Origin: Methylosinus trichosporium OB3b
Lineage (GTDB): Bacteria > Pseudomonadota > Alphaproteobacteria > Rhizobiales > Beijerinckiaceae
NCBI RefSeq assembly: GCF_002752655.1
Contig: NZ_CP023740.1
Location: forward strand, 116,220 to 180,219
Direction: 5' to 3'
DNA length: 64,000 nt
Under the pieces are notes generated by a model. That model ran no database searches, was not told the origin of the DNA, and saw only the letters and a list, made by a program, of their open reading frames with translations. Position 1 is the stretch's first letter, and each line of letters opens with the position of its first letter. Below are positions 18,286 through 27,619 of this stretch, piece after piece. A program made the position numbers and the translations under genes.

Positions 18286-18651
18286 CAGGCCGCGCGCCTC
18301 TCCGGCCGCAGCGACATGGGCAAGGCCGTCGCCTATCTTCTGAACCATTGGGCCGGGCTGACCCTGTTCCTCGACGATGGTCGCATCGAGATGGACACCA
18401 ACCTCGTCGAAAATCAGATTCGGCCGCTGACTCTCACGCGCAAGAATGCGTTGTTCGCGGGGCACGATGAAGGTGGACATTCCTGGTCGCGTCTCGCTTC
18501 GCTCATTGCGACATGCAAGCTGAACAGCGTCGATCCCTATGCCTGGATGAAGGCGACGCTCGAGGCGATCGCCGACGGCCATCCGCAGTCGCGCATCGAC
18601 GAGCTGATGCCCTGGGCCTTCAACTCCTCCCCGCCGGCGCCGGCCGCCTGA
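18286..18651 (+). pseudogene. IS66-family transposase (TnpC), C-terminal remnant
   Basis: The frame reads ARLSGRSDMGKAVAYLLNHW and continues through DGRIEMDTNLVENQIRPLTL to a stop at 18651. The segment with NxxEN-x-IRP is the conserved catalytic Glu region of IS66 transposases, here about 120 residues of the usual 500 or so. The 5' edge abuts the orphan Rhs fragment. Bases 18652-18890 hold no recognisable gene and are probably the end of the same element. Confidence 0.85.
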
Positions 18652-18924
18652 TCGCTTGCCCGCACGCCGACCAATCGCTGGCAAAGCTTTGCGCCAAAGG
18701 CTTGCAATGCTTTGTCGCAACGGATTGCAAGCTGTTCTTCCATTCCAGCGGCAATGGGACGACAACGGCGCTTACCTATCACGAGCGAGTTGATCGATAG
18801 ATATGGCGGAAAGATATGGGTGCAAGATACGCTTGGCGGAGGCGCGACCTTCAAGGTTGCATTTTGCCCCGCTTGAGCGGAATGCGAACAATCTGCATCA
18901 TAGCCGGACGCCGCAAAGTAATTC

Positions 18925-19094
18925 GGACTTTGTCGCAATTTTTGTGTTTATAGACGCGATGAACCAAGGTTTGCGATGTTTGGTGCGCTTCTTTGGACGG
19001 ATCGTAAACACTCGTTCGATCGCCGGCTCCTAGCCCGCATTATGCAGCGCTTTGAATTTTCCGGCGCCCGCGATAAAAAATTCGCGACAGAACC
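18925..19094. mobile_element. IS6-ended 170-bp segment, possible MITE or deletion derivative
   Basis: The left edge (18925-18957, ACTTTGTCGCAATTTTTGTG then tatagacgcg) matches the left end of the IS6 copies. The right edge (19072-19094) carries AAAATTCGCGACAGAACC, the right-end core. The interior of about 110 bases is not transposase sequence. Either a non-autonomous IS6 derivative or two solitary ends brought together by deletions would explain it. Confidence 0.5.
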
Positions 19095-19104
19095 CAACCG
19101 ACCG

Positions 19105-19479
19105 TCAGGTCGCACCCACATCGACGATCTGATCATCGCAGATATCGAAGAATATATCGATATCTGCGTTGCGTTTATACACAGCAGGAATTCTGAGCGC
19201 AACTTCTAGTCCATCTACGACGACGATAAGCTCATCAGTCAATTTCTGCTTTGAAATTGCGCCGAGCGTAAATTTTGGTCCACTACGCCCCACGACACCG
19301 CCATCGCAGTCAAAAAACGTTGTTTCGAGCACCCAGCCTATCATCGGGACTAGACTGCCTTCGCTGTCAATTTGTTCAACATTAGCAATAAAAATGCAAA
19401 TCTTTTGCTTAACGCGTTCTGTCATTCCATGGAATCTCAACTCTCGGCCATCGACTTGCATAGAACTCCCCCCGCTCAT
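19105..19479 (-). CDS. Candidate immunity protein for the full-length Rhs protein
   Basis: This 124-residue protein of no known family starts with ATG inside the Rhs stop (ATGA overlap at 19476-19479). It is rich in acidic residues and beta-type sequence (KICIFIANVEQID, ELIVVVDGLEVAL, DIDIFFDICDDQIVDV), a composition common among small immunity proteins. Lower GC than its surroundings fits a recently exchanged toxin/immunity tip. The role is inferred from position only. Confidence 0.6.
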   Translation of the reverse strand: MSGGSSMQVDGRELRFHGMTERVKQKICIFIANVEQIDSEGSLVPMIGWVLETTFFDCDGGVVGRSGPKFTLGAISKQKLTDELIVVVDGLEVALRIPAVYKRNADIDIFFDICDDQIVDVGAT

Positions 19480-22400
19480 GGAGTAGCAAATTGTGGGCAG
19501 TCTTTATAACCATACCACGTCTGCACAAACGATCTTTTGCCAGCGCACATGTAATGACAATTTGTGAGATACTCACCATCTACAAACAGCTCATACCCAG
19601 TATTTAATGAGCATTTATTATCATTTGCATAGCATTGTTCAATAGAACTCGATGGTCTCGGTGTATACGGAGCCGCGGCGACAAGTCCTGTAAAATCTGT
19701 CGATACGATAGGCATCTGCCTTGCGTAATTGTATATACTTGGCCCGTCGATGTAGTTAATGTGCGTGATAAGCTGTGTATTTGCTTTAAACAATCGCTCC
19801 CCAAGCGCGCTTTTTCGAAATCGGAAGCTTTTGCTCAAAGGAACTTCGCTTGTCGTTGCCCAACGCTCATCCACCCGTAGCGGGTCCGGCTGCACATACC
19901 TCCCCAGCGTGGCGTCATAATGCCGATGCCAATTGTAGGCGAGCCCGCTCTCCAGCTGGAACCATTGGCCCGGGAAGCGGAGGTCGATCGTCCCCGGAAT
20001 GGTCCTTATATAGCTCGTCTCGCCGAAAGGCGAGTAGATCACATCCCACACCCGTGCCTTGTTCTGCGCCGTCATCCGCACCGGACGGCCGAGGTGGTCG
20101 GCGTGGACATAATAGATCACCGGCGAGCCGCTCGCGACGTCGCTCACCACGGCGAGCGGAATATCGTCCAGCCAGATATATTCCCGCTGGGTCACGCCGC
20201 TCGTATCCGTCTCCGCGATGATGTGGTCGTTGATGTCGTGAACATAGAGAGTCGTGAAGGTGGTCGGCGCCGCCGTTTGCGTCACCGTGCGCGAGACGAG
20301 GCGGCTCCGGGCGTCATAGCGGTAGGTCCCGCCTATACCGGGAGAATTGGTCTGCCGCGCTTTCGACAGCCGCCCTTCCACATCATATTCGAAGGTCATG
20401 CCCAGCGCGCCGGCGCGCGAGTCGGTCAGCACATTGCCGGCCGCGTCATAGGTGAAATTGCGCACCGTGCCGCCGGGCGGCGTCACCGAGGCGAGACGGT
20501 TCGAGGTCGTCGGATAGGCATAGGGCGAGGTCACGCCGTTGAGCGTCTGACCCGTCCGGTTTCCATTGGCGTCATAGGACCAGGAGAGCGCGCCATAATA
20601 GCCGCTGGCGGTCTTGAGCCTGCGCGTCGGCGTGTAGGTGAAGCTCTGCGTCTGTGCAGAGTAATCGCCGGGCGGCGTTGTTCCCGGGAACAGATTGTCG
20701 ACGATCGAATCGATGGTCTCGCCGGTCCAGCTGAGGCTGCGGTCGATTGTGCCGCCCGGATTGTCCGAGGGGCCGACTTGAACCCGCGTGATCCGATAAT
20801 CCGTGTCCAGCGTGTAGCTCGCGGCGAGGCCATTGCCGAAGGCGATGCCGGTGACCGGGCCGAACGGGGCCCATGTGACGGATGAAGCGAGGGTCTGTGC
20901 GGCGCTGGCGGCGTTCTGATAGGTGATGACGCTGCTGATGCGCCCGGCGGCGTCGCGGGAGAAGGCGACGCGCCGCCCGGAGGGATAGACCATTCCGATG
21001 ATGTTTCCCGCCGCGTCATAGATGTAGTCGACCTCGACGGCAGGCGCGGGGGCATTGGTTCGATAATCGGTCGCTATGCGTCCCTTGCGGTCGAAGATGC
21101 GCCAATTGGAGCCCGCCTCCTCATATATGCCGACGAGACGACCCTTGCCGAAATTGCCCGTCTGCGTCACATCCCAGGAGAATGTCTGCCAATAGGCCGA
21201 ATTGCCGAGATAGGATTTGGCCGTGAGGCGGCCGGCGTCATCGTAAGTGTAATCGATCACGACTCCGCGCGGATCGGTCTTGCGCGAGACGAGGCCGCGC
21301 GCGTCGCGGACATAGACTGTCGTCCCCTTGTCGGGCGAACTCTCCTGGATCACCTCGCCGAAGCCGTTGCGAACATAGGTCGTCGTGAGACTGCGCGCGT
21401 CCTTATAGGCGGTGATGTCATCTTGACCGTTACGCGTGAGATTAACGGTCGCGCCGTCCTCGTCGACTTCCTGAAGCACCCGATTGAGGGCGTCGAAGCC
21501 GTAGGAGAAGACGTTTGAGCGAGGATCCTTGACCGTGGTGAGATTATCAGTGCGATCATAGCCGAAGCTATGCGTCTGTGAGCCTGCTCCGATCGATTTG
21601 ATCAAACGCCCGAGCTCGTCGAACATCTGCGTTCGCCGGTAGTCGATGGTCGAACTCGCCTCGGCGATCGCGATTTTGGTCGCGTTGCCCATTGCGTCGC
21701 GCGTGTAGCCGATCTTCTCACCGGCGGAGTTGGTAATGGTTTTGAGTCGCCTGGCGTTGTCATAGTCATAGATTTCATAGACGCCGTTCGGCTGCATGAT
21801 TTTAGTCACATCGCCGACTGCGCTGTATTCGATCGTCGTCACGACTGGCGTGTTCGCCGTGTCGATGGAGATGCGCTTGATGCGTCCGCGGCCGTCATAG
21901 TCCAGCGCCGTCACCACGCCATTGGCGTCGGTGATCGACGTTGGCTGTCCGAGCGCGTTCCAAGCGGTGGCCGTTGTGATATTTCCGACCTCGTCGGTGA
22001 CGCGCTTGAGCGCGCCGGATGTGGTGTAGTCGTAGCGAATGGTGTCGCCGGTCCCGGCGAGCGGGCCGTGGACCGCGGTGACATTTCCTGTCGCATCATA
22101 GTCGAAAACCCAGATGCGCTTCTGCCCGTTCGTGGAATAGGGAACGGTCTGCGTCGTGGTGTCCTTCTTCGCTATCTGCGTAACGAGACCAGTGGTAGGG
22201 TCGATCGTCAGCGTTGTCGTCAGGCCGGGCTCGACGATCGTCGTCGGCAAATTATAGTCGTTGCTCCAGGTCACCTGGGTCGTCGACGCCTGCGGCGTGC
22301 CGGCTCCTCGGGTGATTGACGTCGGACGAGCACGCGAATCGCGCACGAATGTCGTAACGCGCCCCTCCTCATCTGTCTGGGAATCGGTGAATCCACTCCC

Positions 22401-24008
22401 GTTGGGGCCATAGGAGTAGCTGCTCGCGCTCGAGGGGCAATTGGTCGAAGCTTGGCCGACGACTGATGTTTCCCGCGAGTCGTTGCTGTTCGCAGGATGG
22501 CTCCAATGATATTCGGCCTTTTTCCCGAGAGGATTGGTCACAGTGCGGATCAACTCGTTGGGAAACGTGGAGGCCGGCGTGTTGTAGAGGATCGAATAAG
22601 TGTCCTGGTCAGAGGCATGCGAGGTCGAAATAGCGCGCCCCCGCGCGTCATAGGCGAAAGTGGAATATCGCACATTGCGGGCGTCAGTGACGCCGGTGAG
22701 AAAATCAGGATAAGTGGCGTTCTCATACTGATAGGTGGTGAGATCGACCCTGGTCCCGCTGGCGCTGAGCAGCTCGGCCGAGACGAGTCGACGGACCTCG
22801 AGCACCGACGAGCCGGGCGCTATGACATCCGGATCATAAGTGTAACGCAGGGATTGGTTTCCAGGCAGGCTGATCTGAGCAACGCTTACCGGCTGATTGA
22901 ACCAAACCCATTGCCCCGGGTCCGTCGCCCTAGGGTAGACCAAGAAATTCCAGGTGAACCCGAACACGCGGCCATAACTGTCCGTAATGGATTGTAGCGC
23001 GCCGGTCGTCGCGTCGTAGCTGAAATTCCAGACGTAGCCCCCCGGCGCTGTCATCTTGATCGGTCGAGCGACATTGTAGGCTACAACTTGTTGATTATTA
23101 ACCGCGACGTTAAATGTCTGCAACAACCAGATGCGGTTGCTCGCGTCTTTCACGCTCCATTGTGTCGAGGCTCCGGTTATGCTCGACCAATTTGCCGGCG
23201 CCGTCCCGACGAACGCCAAAGTATAGTCCCCCTGTGGATTGCTTCCAGTCGTCGAAACGAACTGCGTTCCGGACCTCGTGAAATCGTAAGCGACGCCGTT
23301 CGGCAAATGCAGGGTCACGGCGTTTCCGCCGGTTCCTTGCAAATGAACCTCCAACTCAAATCCGAAGCGCCAGCCTCCGATCGCGCCCCGGATTGTTCCG
23401 TTGGCTGCCTGAACGCCGTAGATTTGCGGGATACTGCGATAATGCCGCTCGATCAGGAAACGGTTATCCGCCGTCGAAAAGTCCGTGACATGCTCGACCT
23501 TCGCGCCGTCGAACAGCACAACGGGATTTCCCCTTTGATTATTTGGGAGACCTCCAGAGTTCGCTCCGCATCCACCGTCCCGCGGGGGCGCGTCTTCGTT
23601 GTCACGAACGCATTGCGAACGTCCATTCGGATGCGATCCGGACTCGCAGCGGAATTTGGCGGTGCCGGGAGAATAGAAGCCGCAAGAATTCAATCCGCCG
23701 TTACACCTACCATCTCCATACGTCGTCCAGTCGCACTGAAAGAGCGACGGATCGCCAGTCGGATAAGCAGCTATATACCGCGTCGCCGGAGTGTGCGTCG
23801 GGTCGGCCGAATTTTCCCATTGCGCCCGACAAGCGGCGTCGGGGGTGGGGAGGCACAGATACGGCCCACTTACGCCCCCCGTCACAACACACCATCCTGT
23901 AACGCCTTCTCCCAAATTCGCCTGAGCTCGAACGCTCTCGGGGAGGAAAAAGATCGCGAGCGACAGAGCTGTCGCAACGACGCAGCCGATGAAAGACACA
24001 AACCGCAT
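19476..24008 (-). CDS. Secreted Rhs/YD-repeat polymorphic toxin
   Basis: The 1,510-residue protein begins with a Sec signal peptide (hydrophobic VATALSLAIFFLPESVRAQA), then a cysteine-rich N-terminal domain (about 30-150) and a DUF6531-like segment (GNPVVLFDGAKVEHVTDFST). More than twenty YD-type repeats follow (for example YDARGRAIS, YDYTTSGALKRV), then the Rhs core (HADHLGRPVRM to YNWHRHYDATLGRYVQPDP). After the core come about 130 divergent residues ending in a Cys-containing tip (CYANDNKCS, CHYMCAGK). The shell encloses the C-terminal toxin until delivery; the signal peptide suggests export through the inner membrane rather than direct T6SS loading. The start has the signal peptide immediately after it, and no VgrG, PAAR or T6SS gene is nearby. 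Tip activity is unknown. Confidence 0.92.
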   Translation of the reverse strand: MRFVSFIGCVVATALSLAIFFLPESVRAQANLGEGVTGWCVVTGGVSGPYLCLPTPDAACRAQWENSADPTHTPATRYIAAYPTGDPSLFQCDWTTYGDGRCNGGLNSCGFYSPGTAKFRCESGSHPNGRSQCVRDNEDAPPRDGGCGANSGGLPNNQRGNPVVLFDGAKVEHVTDFSTADNRFLIERHYRSIPQIYGVQAANGTIRGAIGGWRFGFELEVHLQGTGGNAVTLHLPNGVAYDFTRSGTQFVSTTGSNPQGDYTLAFVGTAPANWSSITGASTQWSVKDASNRIWLLQTFNVAVNNQQVVAYNVARPIKMTAPGGYVWNFSYDATTGALQSITDSYGRVFGFTWNFLVYPRATDPGQWVWFNQPVSVAQISLPGNQSLRYTYDPDVIAPGSSVLEVRRLVSAELLSASGTRVDLTTYQYENATYPDFLTGVTDARNVRYSTFAYDARGRAISTSHASDQDTYSILYNTPASTFPNELIRTVTNPLGKKAEYHWSHPANSNDSRETSVVGQASTNCPSSASSYSYGPNGSGFTDSQTDEEGRVTTFVRDSRARPTSITRGAGTPQASTTQVTWSNDYNLPTTIVEPGLTTTLTIDPTTGLVTQIAKKDTTTQTVPYSTNGQKRIWVFDYDATGNVTAVHGPLAGTGDTIRYDYTTSGALKRVTDEVGNITTATAWNALGQPTSITDANGVVTALDYDGRGRIKRISIDTANTPVVTTIEYSAVGDVTKIMQPNGVYEIYDYDNARRLKTITNSAGEKIGYTRDAMGNATKIAIAEASSTIDYRRTQMFDELGRLIKSIGAGSQTHSFGYDRTDNLTTVKDPRSNVFSYGFDALNRVLQEVDEDGATVNLTRNGQDDITAYKDARSLTTTYVRNGFGEVIQESSPDKGTTVYVRDARGLVSRKTDPRGVVIDYTYDDAGRLTAKSYLGNSAYWQTFSWDVTQTGNFGKGRLVGIYEEAGSNWRIFDRKGRIATDYRTNAPAPAVEVDYIYDAAGNIIGMVYPSGRRVAFSRDAAGRISSVITYQNAASAAQTLASSVTWAPFGPVTGIAFGNGLAASYTLDTDYRITRVQVGPSDNPGGTIDRSLSWTGETIDSIVDNLFPGTTPPGDYSAQTQSFTYTPTRRLKTASGYYGALSWSYDANGNRTGQTLNGVTSPYAYPTTSNRLASVTPPGGTVRNFTYDAAGNVLTDSRAGALGMTFEYDVEGRLSKARQTNSPGIGGTYRYDARSRLVSRTVTQTAAPTTFTTLYVHDINDHIIAETDTSGVTQREYIWLDDIPLAVVSDVASGSPVIYYVHADHLGRPVRMTAQNKARVWDVIYSPFGETSYIRTIPGTIDLRFPGQWFQLESGLAYNWHRHYDATLGRYVQPDPLRVDERWATTSEVPLSKSFRFRKSALGERLFKANTQLITHINYIDGPSIYNYARQMPIVSTDFTGLVAAAPYTPRPSSSIEQCYANDNKCSLNTGYELFVDGEYLTNCHYMCAGKRSFVQTWYGYKDCPQFATP

Positions 24009-24509
24009 TTCTCACCTTCAATGTCACGAGAAGTTAACAATTTACTTCACGCACAGATGCGCTCACTCCTCCAAAATGTCAAGATCAAGACTCCGGGTTC
24101 AGCGACGGGTTGCGGTGGAGAAGGGCGCTTGCAAGCGCTCGAATGAGACAGAACCGAGGAGATCAAATCCCATTTTAATTCCGTATTAATTACGGCGTTT
24201 CTCAAGTGATATCGAATTTAGCTTGAGTGATAGGATGCACCTTTTTCTCCTTCGCCAATCGGATCGCAATGCGTCGCCGCGGCGGAGTAAGCAAGCCGCG
24301 AAACGGCGCCGAAGGCGAGCTTTCGGCCCGCAGATCGACGAAATGGGCGGCTTTTCCGTCCTTTCGGGGCGCGCCAACAACGCCCCAGCGGCGAAGTTTG
24401 GCCTTCGGATGCGTTTTCAAACGACCGTTTATTGATATTAATCAAAATTGCATTTTCGATTTTGAGAGCCTGTTGATAACATCATGGGCGATATGATACA
24501 CTCGCGGCA
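24009..24509. other. Intergenic region without a supported gene
   Basis: Several short overlapping reading frames occur at 24186-24496 on both strands, but none has a convincing start, codon pattern or known family. The stretch is GC-poorer at both edges. The rhs promoter should lie in 24009-24180 and the toxin-antitoxin promoter just before 24510. A 6-bp inverted repeat (CAAAAT/ATTTTG) lies near 24445. Confidence 0.4.
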
Positions 24510-24932
24510 ATGAGATTGGTTCTGGATACGAACGCTCTGATCGCAGCACTCCGAAGCCCAAGCGGAGCCTCCGCGGAGCTTCTCAAGCTTGCGCGTCGAG
24601 GACAGATCCAGCTTTTGGCCAGCGCCGCCCTCGCAATCGAATATGAGGCCGTCTGTCTGCGCGACGAACACCGAAAAGCGGCCGGCCTGTCGACAAAGGA
24701 GGTCGTTCAGTTTCTCGATGCGATCATCGATCTGATCGAACCGGTCGAAATCTGGTTCCTTTGGCGGCCGCAATTGCGAGATCCGGGCGACGAGCTCGTG
24801 CTCGAGGCGGCTGTAAATGGGCGGGCCACGACAATCGTGACGTTCAATTTGCGTGACTTCGGACTTGTCCGAGAGCGCTTTGGGATCGACGTTCTCACGC
24901 CGAGAGATACGCTGATGAGGATGGTGCGATGA
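24510..24932 (+). CDS. PIN-domain toxin of a type II toxin-antitoxin pair
   Basis: The 140-residue protein has the PIN pattern: Asp6 in LVLDTNALIAAL, a central acidic residue (EYEAVCLRDEH) and the late acidic group in RDPGDELVLEAA followed by TIVTFNLRDF. It matches the COG1569-type putative toxins. PIN toxins are Mg-dependent ribonucleases that cut tRNA, rRNA or mRNA. Its stop overlaps the antitoxin ATG. Toxin-before-antitoxin order is less usual but known for this family. The location next to rep genes suits plasmid stabilisation. Confidence 0.85.
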   Translation: MRLVLDTNALIAALRSPSGASAELLKLARRGQIQLLASAALAIEYEAVCLRDEHRKAAGLSTKEVVQFLDAIIDLIEPVEIWFLWRPQLRDPGDELVLEAAVNGRATTIVTFNLRDFGLVRERFGIDVLTPRDTLMRMVR

Positions 24933-25204
24933 AAACGAAAACAGCCGCTTATGCCCTGCGGCTCCCCGCTTCGATGAAGGCGGAAGCCGAAAAGATCGCC
25001 GCCGAGGATGGCACGAGCCTCAACCAGTTCGTCGCTTCAGCGGTGGCCGAAAAGGTTTCGGCGTTGCGCACGGCTCGCTATTTCGCGGAAAAGAAAGGCC
25101 GGACCGATTGGAGCGCCTTCGACCGTATCATGCGCCGCGAGGGTGGCGCGCCACCGGTTGCAGACGACAAGATTCCGGAAGCTTATCGAACGGCGCGCAA
25201 ATAG
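24929..25204 (+). CDS. Antitoxin partner of the PIN toxin (ribbon-helix-helix/HicB-like)
   Basis: A 91-residue protein whose first half (TAAYALRLPASMKAEAEKIA then EDGTSLNQFVASAVAEKV) fits a ribbon-helix-helix DNA-binding fold. The second half (FAEKKGRTDWSAFDRIMRREGG) would be the flexible part that covers the PIN active site. The ATGA overlap with the toxin gives tight coupling. It probably represses the operon together with the toxin. Confidence 0.8.
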   Translation: MKTKTAAYALRLPASMKAEAEKIAAEDGTSLNQFVASAVAEKVSALRTARYFAEKKGRTDWSAFDRIMRREGGAPPVADDKIPEAYRTARK

Positions 25205-25240
25205 TCCGTTGCTGATTTTGTCGGAAGGAGACGAGGGCGA

Positions 25241-26155
25241 ATGCCCCTGATCGGCTATGCCCGCGTCTCGACCGAGGATCAGGTCACGGACGCCCAGACC
25301 GATGTGCTGAAGGCGGCCGGCTGCGTCGAGATTTTTCGCGAGCACATGTCGGGCGCCAAGGCCTCGCGGCCGGAACTGGCCAAGGCGCTGGCGCGGGTGC
25401 GCCGCGGCGACGTGCTGGTGGTGGCAAGACTCGATCGCCTCGCGCGCTCACTGTCGCATCTCCTGTCGGTGATCGCCGAGCTCGACGCCAAGGGCGCACA
25501 TTTCAAATCACTCGCCGATCCGATCGACACGACGACCCCGCAAGGCCGTTTCGCCCTGCAGGTTCTGGGCGCCGTGGCCGAGCTGGAGCGCGCTTTGATC
25601 CGGGAGCGCACCAAGGACGGCCTGCGCGCCGCCAAAAAGCGCGGCCGCATCGGCGGCAATCCAAAGCTCCGCGCCGGCGACCGCGACGCCATCCAGCGCA
25701 TCGTCGACGCCAAGGCGGCGAATTATTTCGCGCGCGTCAATCGAACGGCCGAACATTGGCTGCCGGTCGTCCGGCAAATGCGCCCGGATCACCGCTGGCA
25801 AGATGTCGTGCGCGTTCTGAACGCCAAGCGCGATGGCGCCAATGGCGCTCCCCTGCCCCAATGGACCGCCGAGCGCCTGAAGCGCGCGGTCAAATGCTTC
25901 GTCGCCGAGGGTTTGATCGAGCCCCGCCTCCTCCATCAGGCCGCCAGCCGAAAAGTCAGCAGCGAACGACTCGTCACGCTCGTCGCCGGGATCAAGCGGG
26001 CCAATCCCGATCTGACGCTCGCGCAAATCGGCGCGCAGCTCGAGGCGATGTATGAGCGCACGCCGCGCGGCGGAACGCGCTGGGCGCCCTCCTCCGTCAA
26101 AAGCCTGCTCGACCGCGCCGAAAAGCTCCGATTGCTCGCCGCCGAAACGCTGTGA
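25241..26155 (+). CDS. Serine recombinase (resolvase/invertase family) with extended C-terminus
   Basis: Ser10 in YARVSTEDQ is the nucleophile, and the ARLDRLARSL motif carries the conserved arginines; the resolvase catalytic domain spans about residues 1-140 including ELERALIRERTKDGL. At 304 residues it is longer than Tn3 resolvases (about 185), with roughly 120 extra residues after a helix-turn-helix-like segment (TLAQIGAQLEAMYERTPRGG). It lies between the toxin-antitoxin pair and repC, so resolving plasmid multimers is a plausible job. No paired res-site repeats were identified. Confidence 0.88.
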   Translation: MPLIGYARVSTEDQVTDAQTDVLKAAGCVEIFREHMSGAKASRPELAKALARVRRGDVLVVARLDRLARSLSHLLSVIAELDAKGAHFKSLADPIDTTTPQGRFALQVLGAVAELERALIRERTKDGLRAAKKRGRIGGNPKLRAGDRDAIQRIVDAKAANYFARVNRTAEHWLPVVRQMRPDHRWQDVVRVLNAKRDGANGAPLPQWTAERLKRAVKCFVAEGLIEPRLLHQAASRKVSSERLVTLVAGIKRANPDLTLAQIGAQLEAMYERTPRGGTRWAPSSVKSLLDRAEKLRLLAAETL

Positions 26156-26195
26156 TCGAGCGGACGGCCGAGGCTCGTGAAAACCCATCCCCACG

Positions 26196-27530
26196 TCACC
26201 CCGTTTTCTTACGCTCGCGCGCCGCTTTCGCAGCCTTGCCGCGCAACAGCGCCATCAACACGGGCCCGAGCGAGAACTCCCCTGCCCTCGCCTTTTCGGT
26301 CAGGACACGGAGATAGCCGCCAGCACTCTTGATCTCCTCGCCGCGTTGCAGGATGGCGGCGATGACGATCGAAGCGTCATGCTCGCCCAAGACGTCCACG
26401 GCCTGCGCCCAAGCGTCTGGCGAAACGCCGAGAGCCGAGCGCACGATCGCCGCCGCAGCCGCCAAGTCTCGCCAGGAGGCAATTTCGCCGCTCGGAGCAT
26501 AATCGACGATGTCTGGACAAGCCTCCAGCACCATGCCGAGCGGATAGGCGCGAAGCGCTGGTTTGGGATCGACGATTCGCGAACGATCCGAGGACGTTTC
26601 AGCGCCACGTTCGATCGGTCCTCTACGCTTTTCGAGATTTGGCCCGGACGGATCGGCCCTGCCTTCTTGAAGGCTAGGTTCAAGATCAGAAGAGTTTGTG
26701 GTTTGATTCTGTATGTGGCGCTCAGTTTGAGACTCATTGCCGCTCATATTTTGAGCTTTTATGTGCGTTTCCAGCGACTTGTGGATTTCGGCCGCTAGCG
26801 CGGTCAGCTCTCGGGCCAGAGCCTCCAGATCGGCGCGGGAAAGCCTCCGACCATAGCGCCCCGAGAGCGTCGCGTAGCGTTCATGTGCGCCGGCCCAGTC
26901 ACCCGAGACGCCCTCCTCCAAAGCGGTTTCGATCATTTTTGCGATGTCGCGGCGGGTGAGCGTGATCTTCTCGCGCAGCAGCGCGATCGCGCGATTCTCG
27001 GCCCGCATCTCCTCGGCGAGGTTCTCGATTTCGCTCGAGCGCGCGACGAGCGGCGCGAGATCGAAGCCGAAAGCGTCCTCAATGGCTCCCCCCTGCCCTT
27101 TTCTGGCGAAGCGTTTGCCGTTTGGGGAATCGCGGCGGATGATCAGTCCGGCGTCGACCAGACAGGCGAGATGTCGCCGCAGCGTCGCCGGCGCCATGCC
27201 ATGGGCGCGGATCGAGAGCTCCTTGTTCGAGGGAAACACGACGATGCCGCCGGCGGCTCCGCTCGCCTCCTCACGCCTCGCATTATTCCCCGCCAAAGCG
27301 AGGGCGGTCTCCTGATGGAAGCTCAACAGCGCGTGCAATACGGATAGCGCGCGCTCGGTGACGCCGAGCGGCTCTTTGGCTTCGGTGAGCGCCCGAAACA
27401 ATCGCCATTTGTGCACGACGGTTTCGGATGCGCCCGGTTTCGCCGCGAACTCCTCGGTCGCGGTCTGGCTCGCCACCATGGCGAGCGACAGCGACCGCCG
27501 CCCGAAGGGCGTCGTTGGACGTGTCTGCAT
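26196..27530 (-). CDS. repC: RepC replication initiator of a repABC replicon
   Basis: The 444-residue protein has the RepC layout: an N-terminal winged-helix region (HKWRLFRALTEAKEPLGVTE, then SNKELSIRAHGMAPATLRRH), a middle coiled segment (ARSSEIENLAEEMRAENRAI) and a C-terminal domain (DAWAQAVDVLGEHDASIVIA). RepC binds the origin inside its own gene and is limiting for replication. The start has AAGGA just upstream. A 209-base gap separates it from repB, as is normal for repABC plasmids, and that gap carries the candidate antisense RNA. Confidence 0.94.
   Translation of the reverse strand: MQTRPTTPFGRRSLSLAMVASQTATEEFAAKPGASETVVHKWRLFRALTEAKEPLGVTERALSVLHALLSFHQETALALAGNNARREEASGAAGGIVVFPSNKELSIRAHGMAPATLRRHLACLVDAGLIIRRDSPNGKRFARKGQGGAIEDAFGFDLAPLVARSSEIENLAEEMRAENRAIALLREKITLTRRDIAKMIETALEEGVSGDWAGAHERYATLSGRYGRRLSRADLEALARELTALAAEIHKSLETHIKAQNMSGNESQTERHIQNQTTNSSDLEPSLQEGRADPSGPNLEKRRGPIERGAETSSDRSRIVDPKPALRAYPLGMVLEACPDIVDYAPSGEIASWRDLAAAAAIVRSALGVSPDAWAQAVDVLGEHDASIVIAAILQRGEEIKSAGGYLRVLTEKARAGEFSLGPVLMALLRGKAAKAARERKKTG
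26655..26785. other. Candidate oriV: AT-rich segment inside repC
   Basis: Bases 26655-26785 are clearly richer in A and T than the surrounding roughly 65% GC coding sequence, and they encode a low-complexity linker of RepC (about residues 250-290, rich in Asn, Gln, Ser and Thr). In studied repABC plasmids the origin is an AT-rich stretch at this place in repC. No experimental boundary can be given. Confidence 0.6.
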
Positions 27531-27585
27531 GATCCTTTGCCTCGTTCGGGCAAAAGAAATTCGCTCACCGAAACGGCGCCGACTC

Positions 27586-27614
27586 TTGACAGCGATTCGC
27601 GGAAGTGTGATTCT
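27586..27614 (+). promoter_or_regulatory. Promoter for the counter-transcribed RNA
   Basis: TTGACA at 27586-27591 and GATTCT at 27609-27614 are separated by exactly 17 bases on the plus strand, opposite to repB-repC. A perfect -35 box facing this way inside the repB-repC gap is what repABC incompatibility RNAs show. Confidence 0.7.
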
Positions 27615-27619
27615 CTAAG

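Noticed and set aside
23088..24146. A 352-codon plus-strand frame over the rhs 5' end
   Set aside because: It has no start signal or family, and it runs antisense to the signal peptide and N-terminal domain of the Rhs protein.
24186..24496. Several overlapping short frames on both strands
   Set aside because: None has a plausible start, composition or homologue that I recognise; treated as non-coding.
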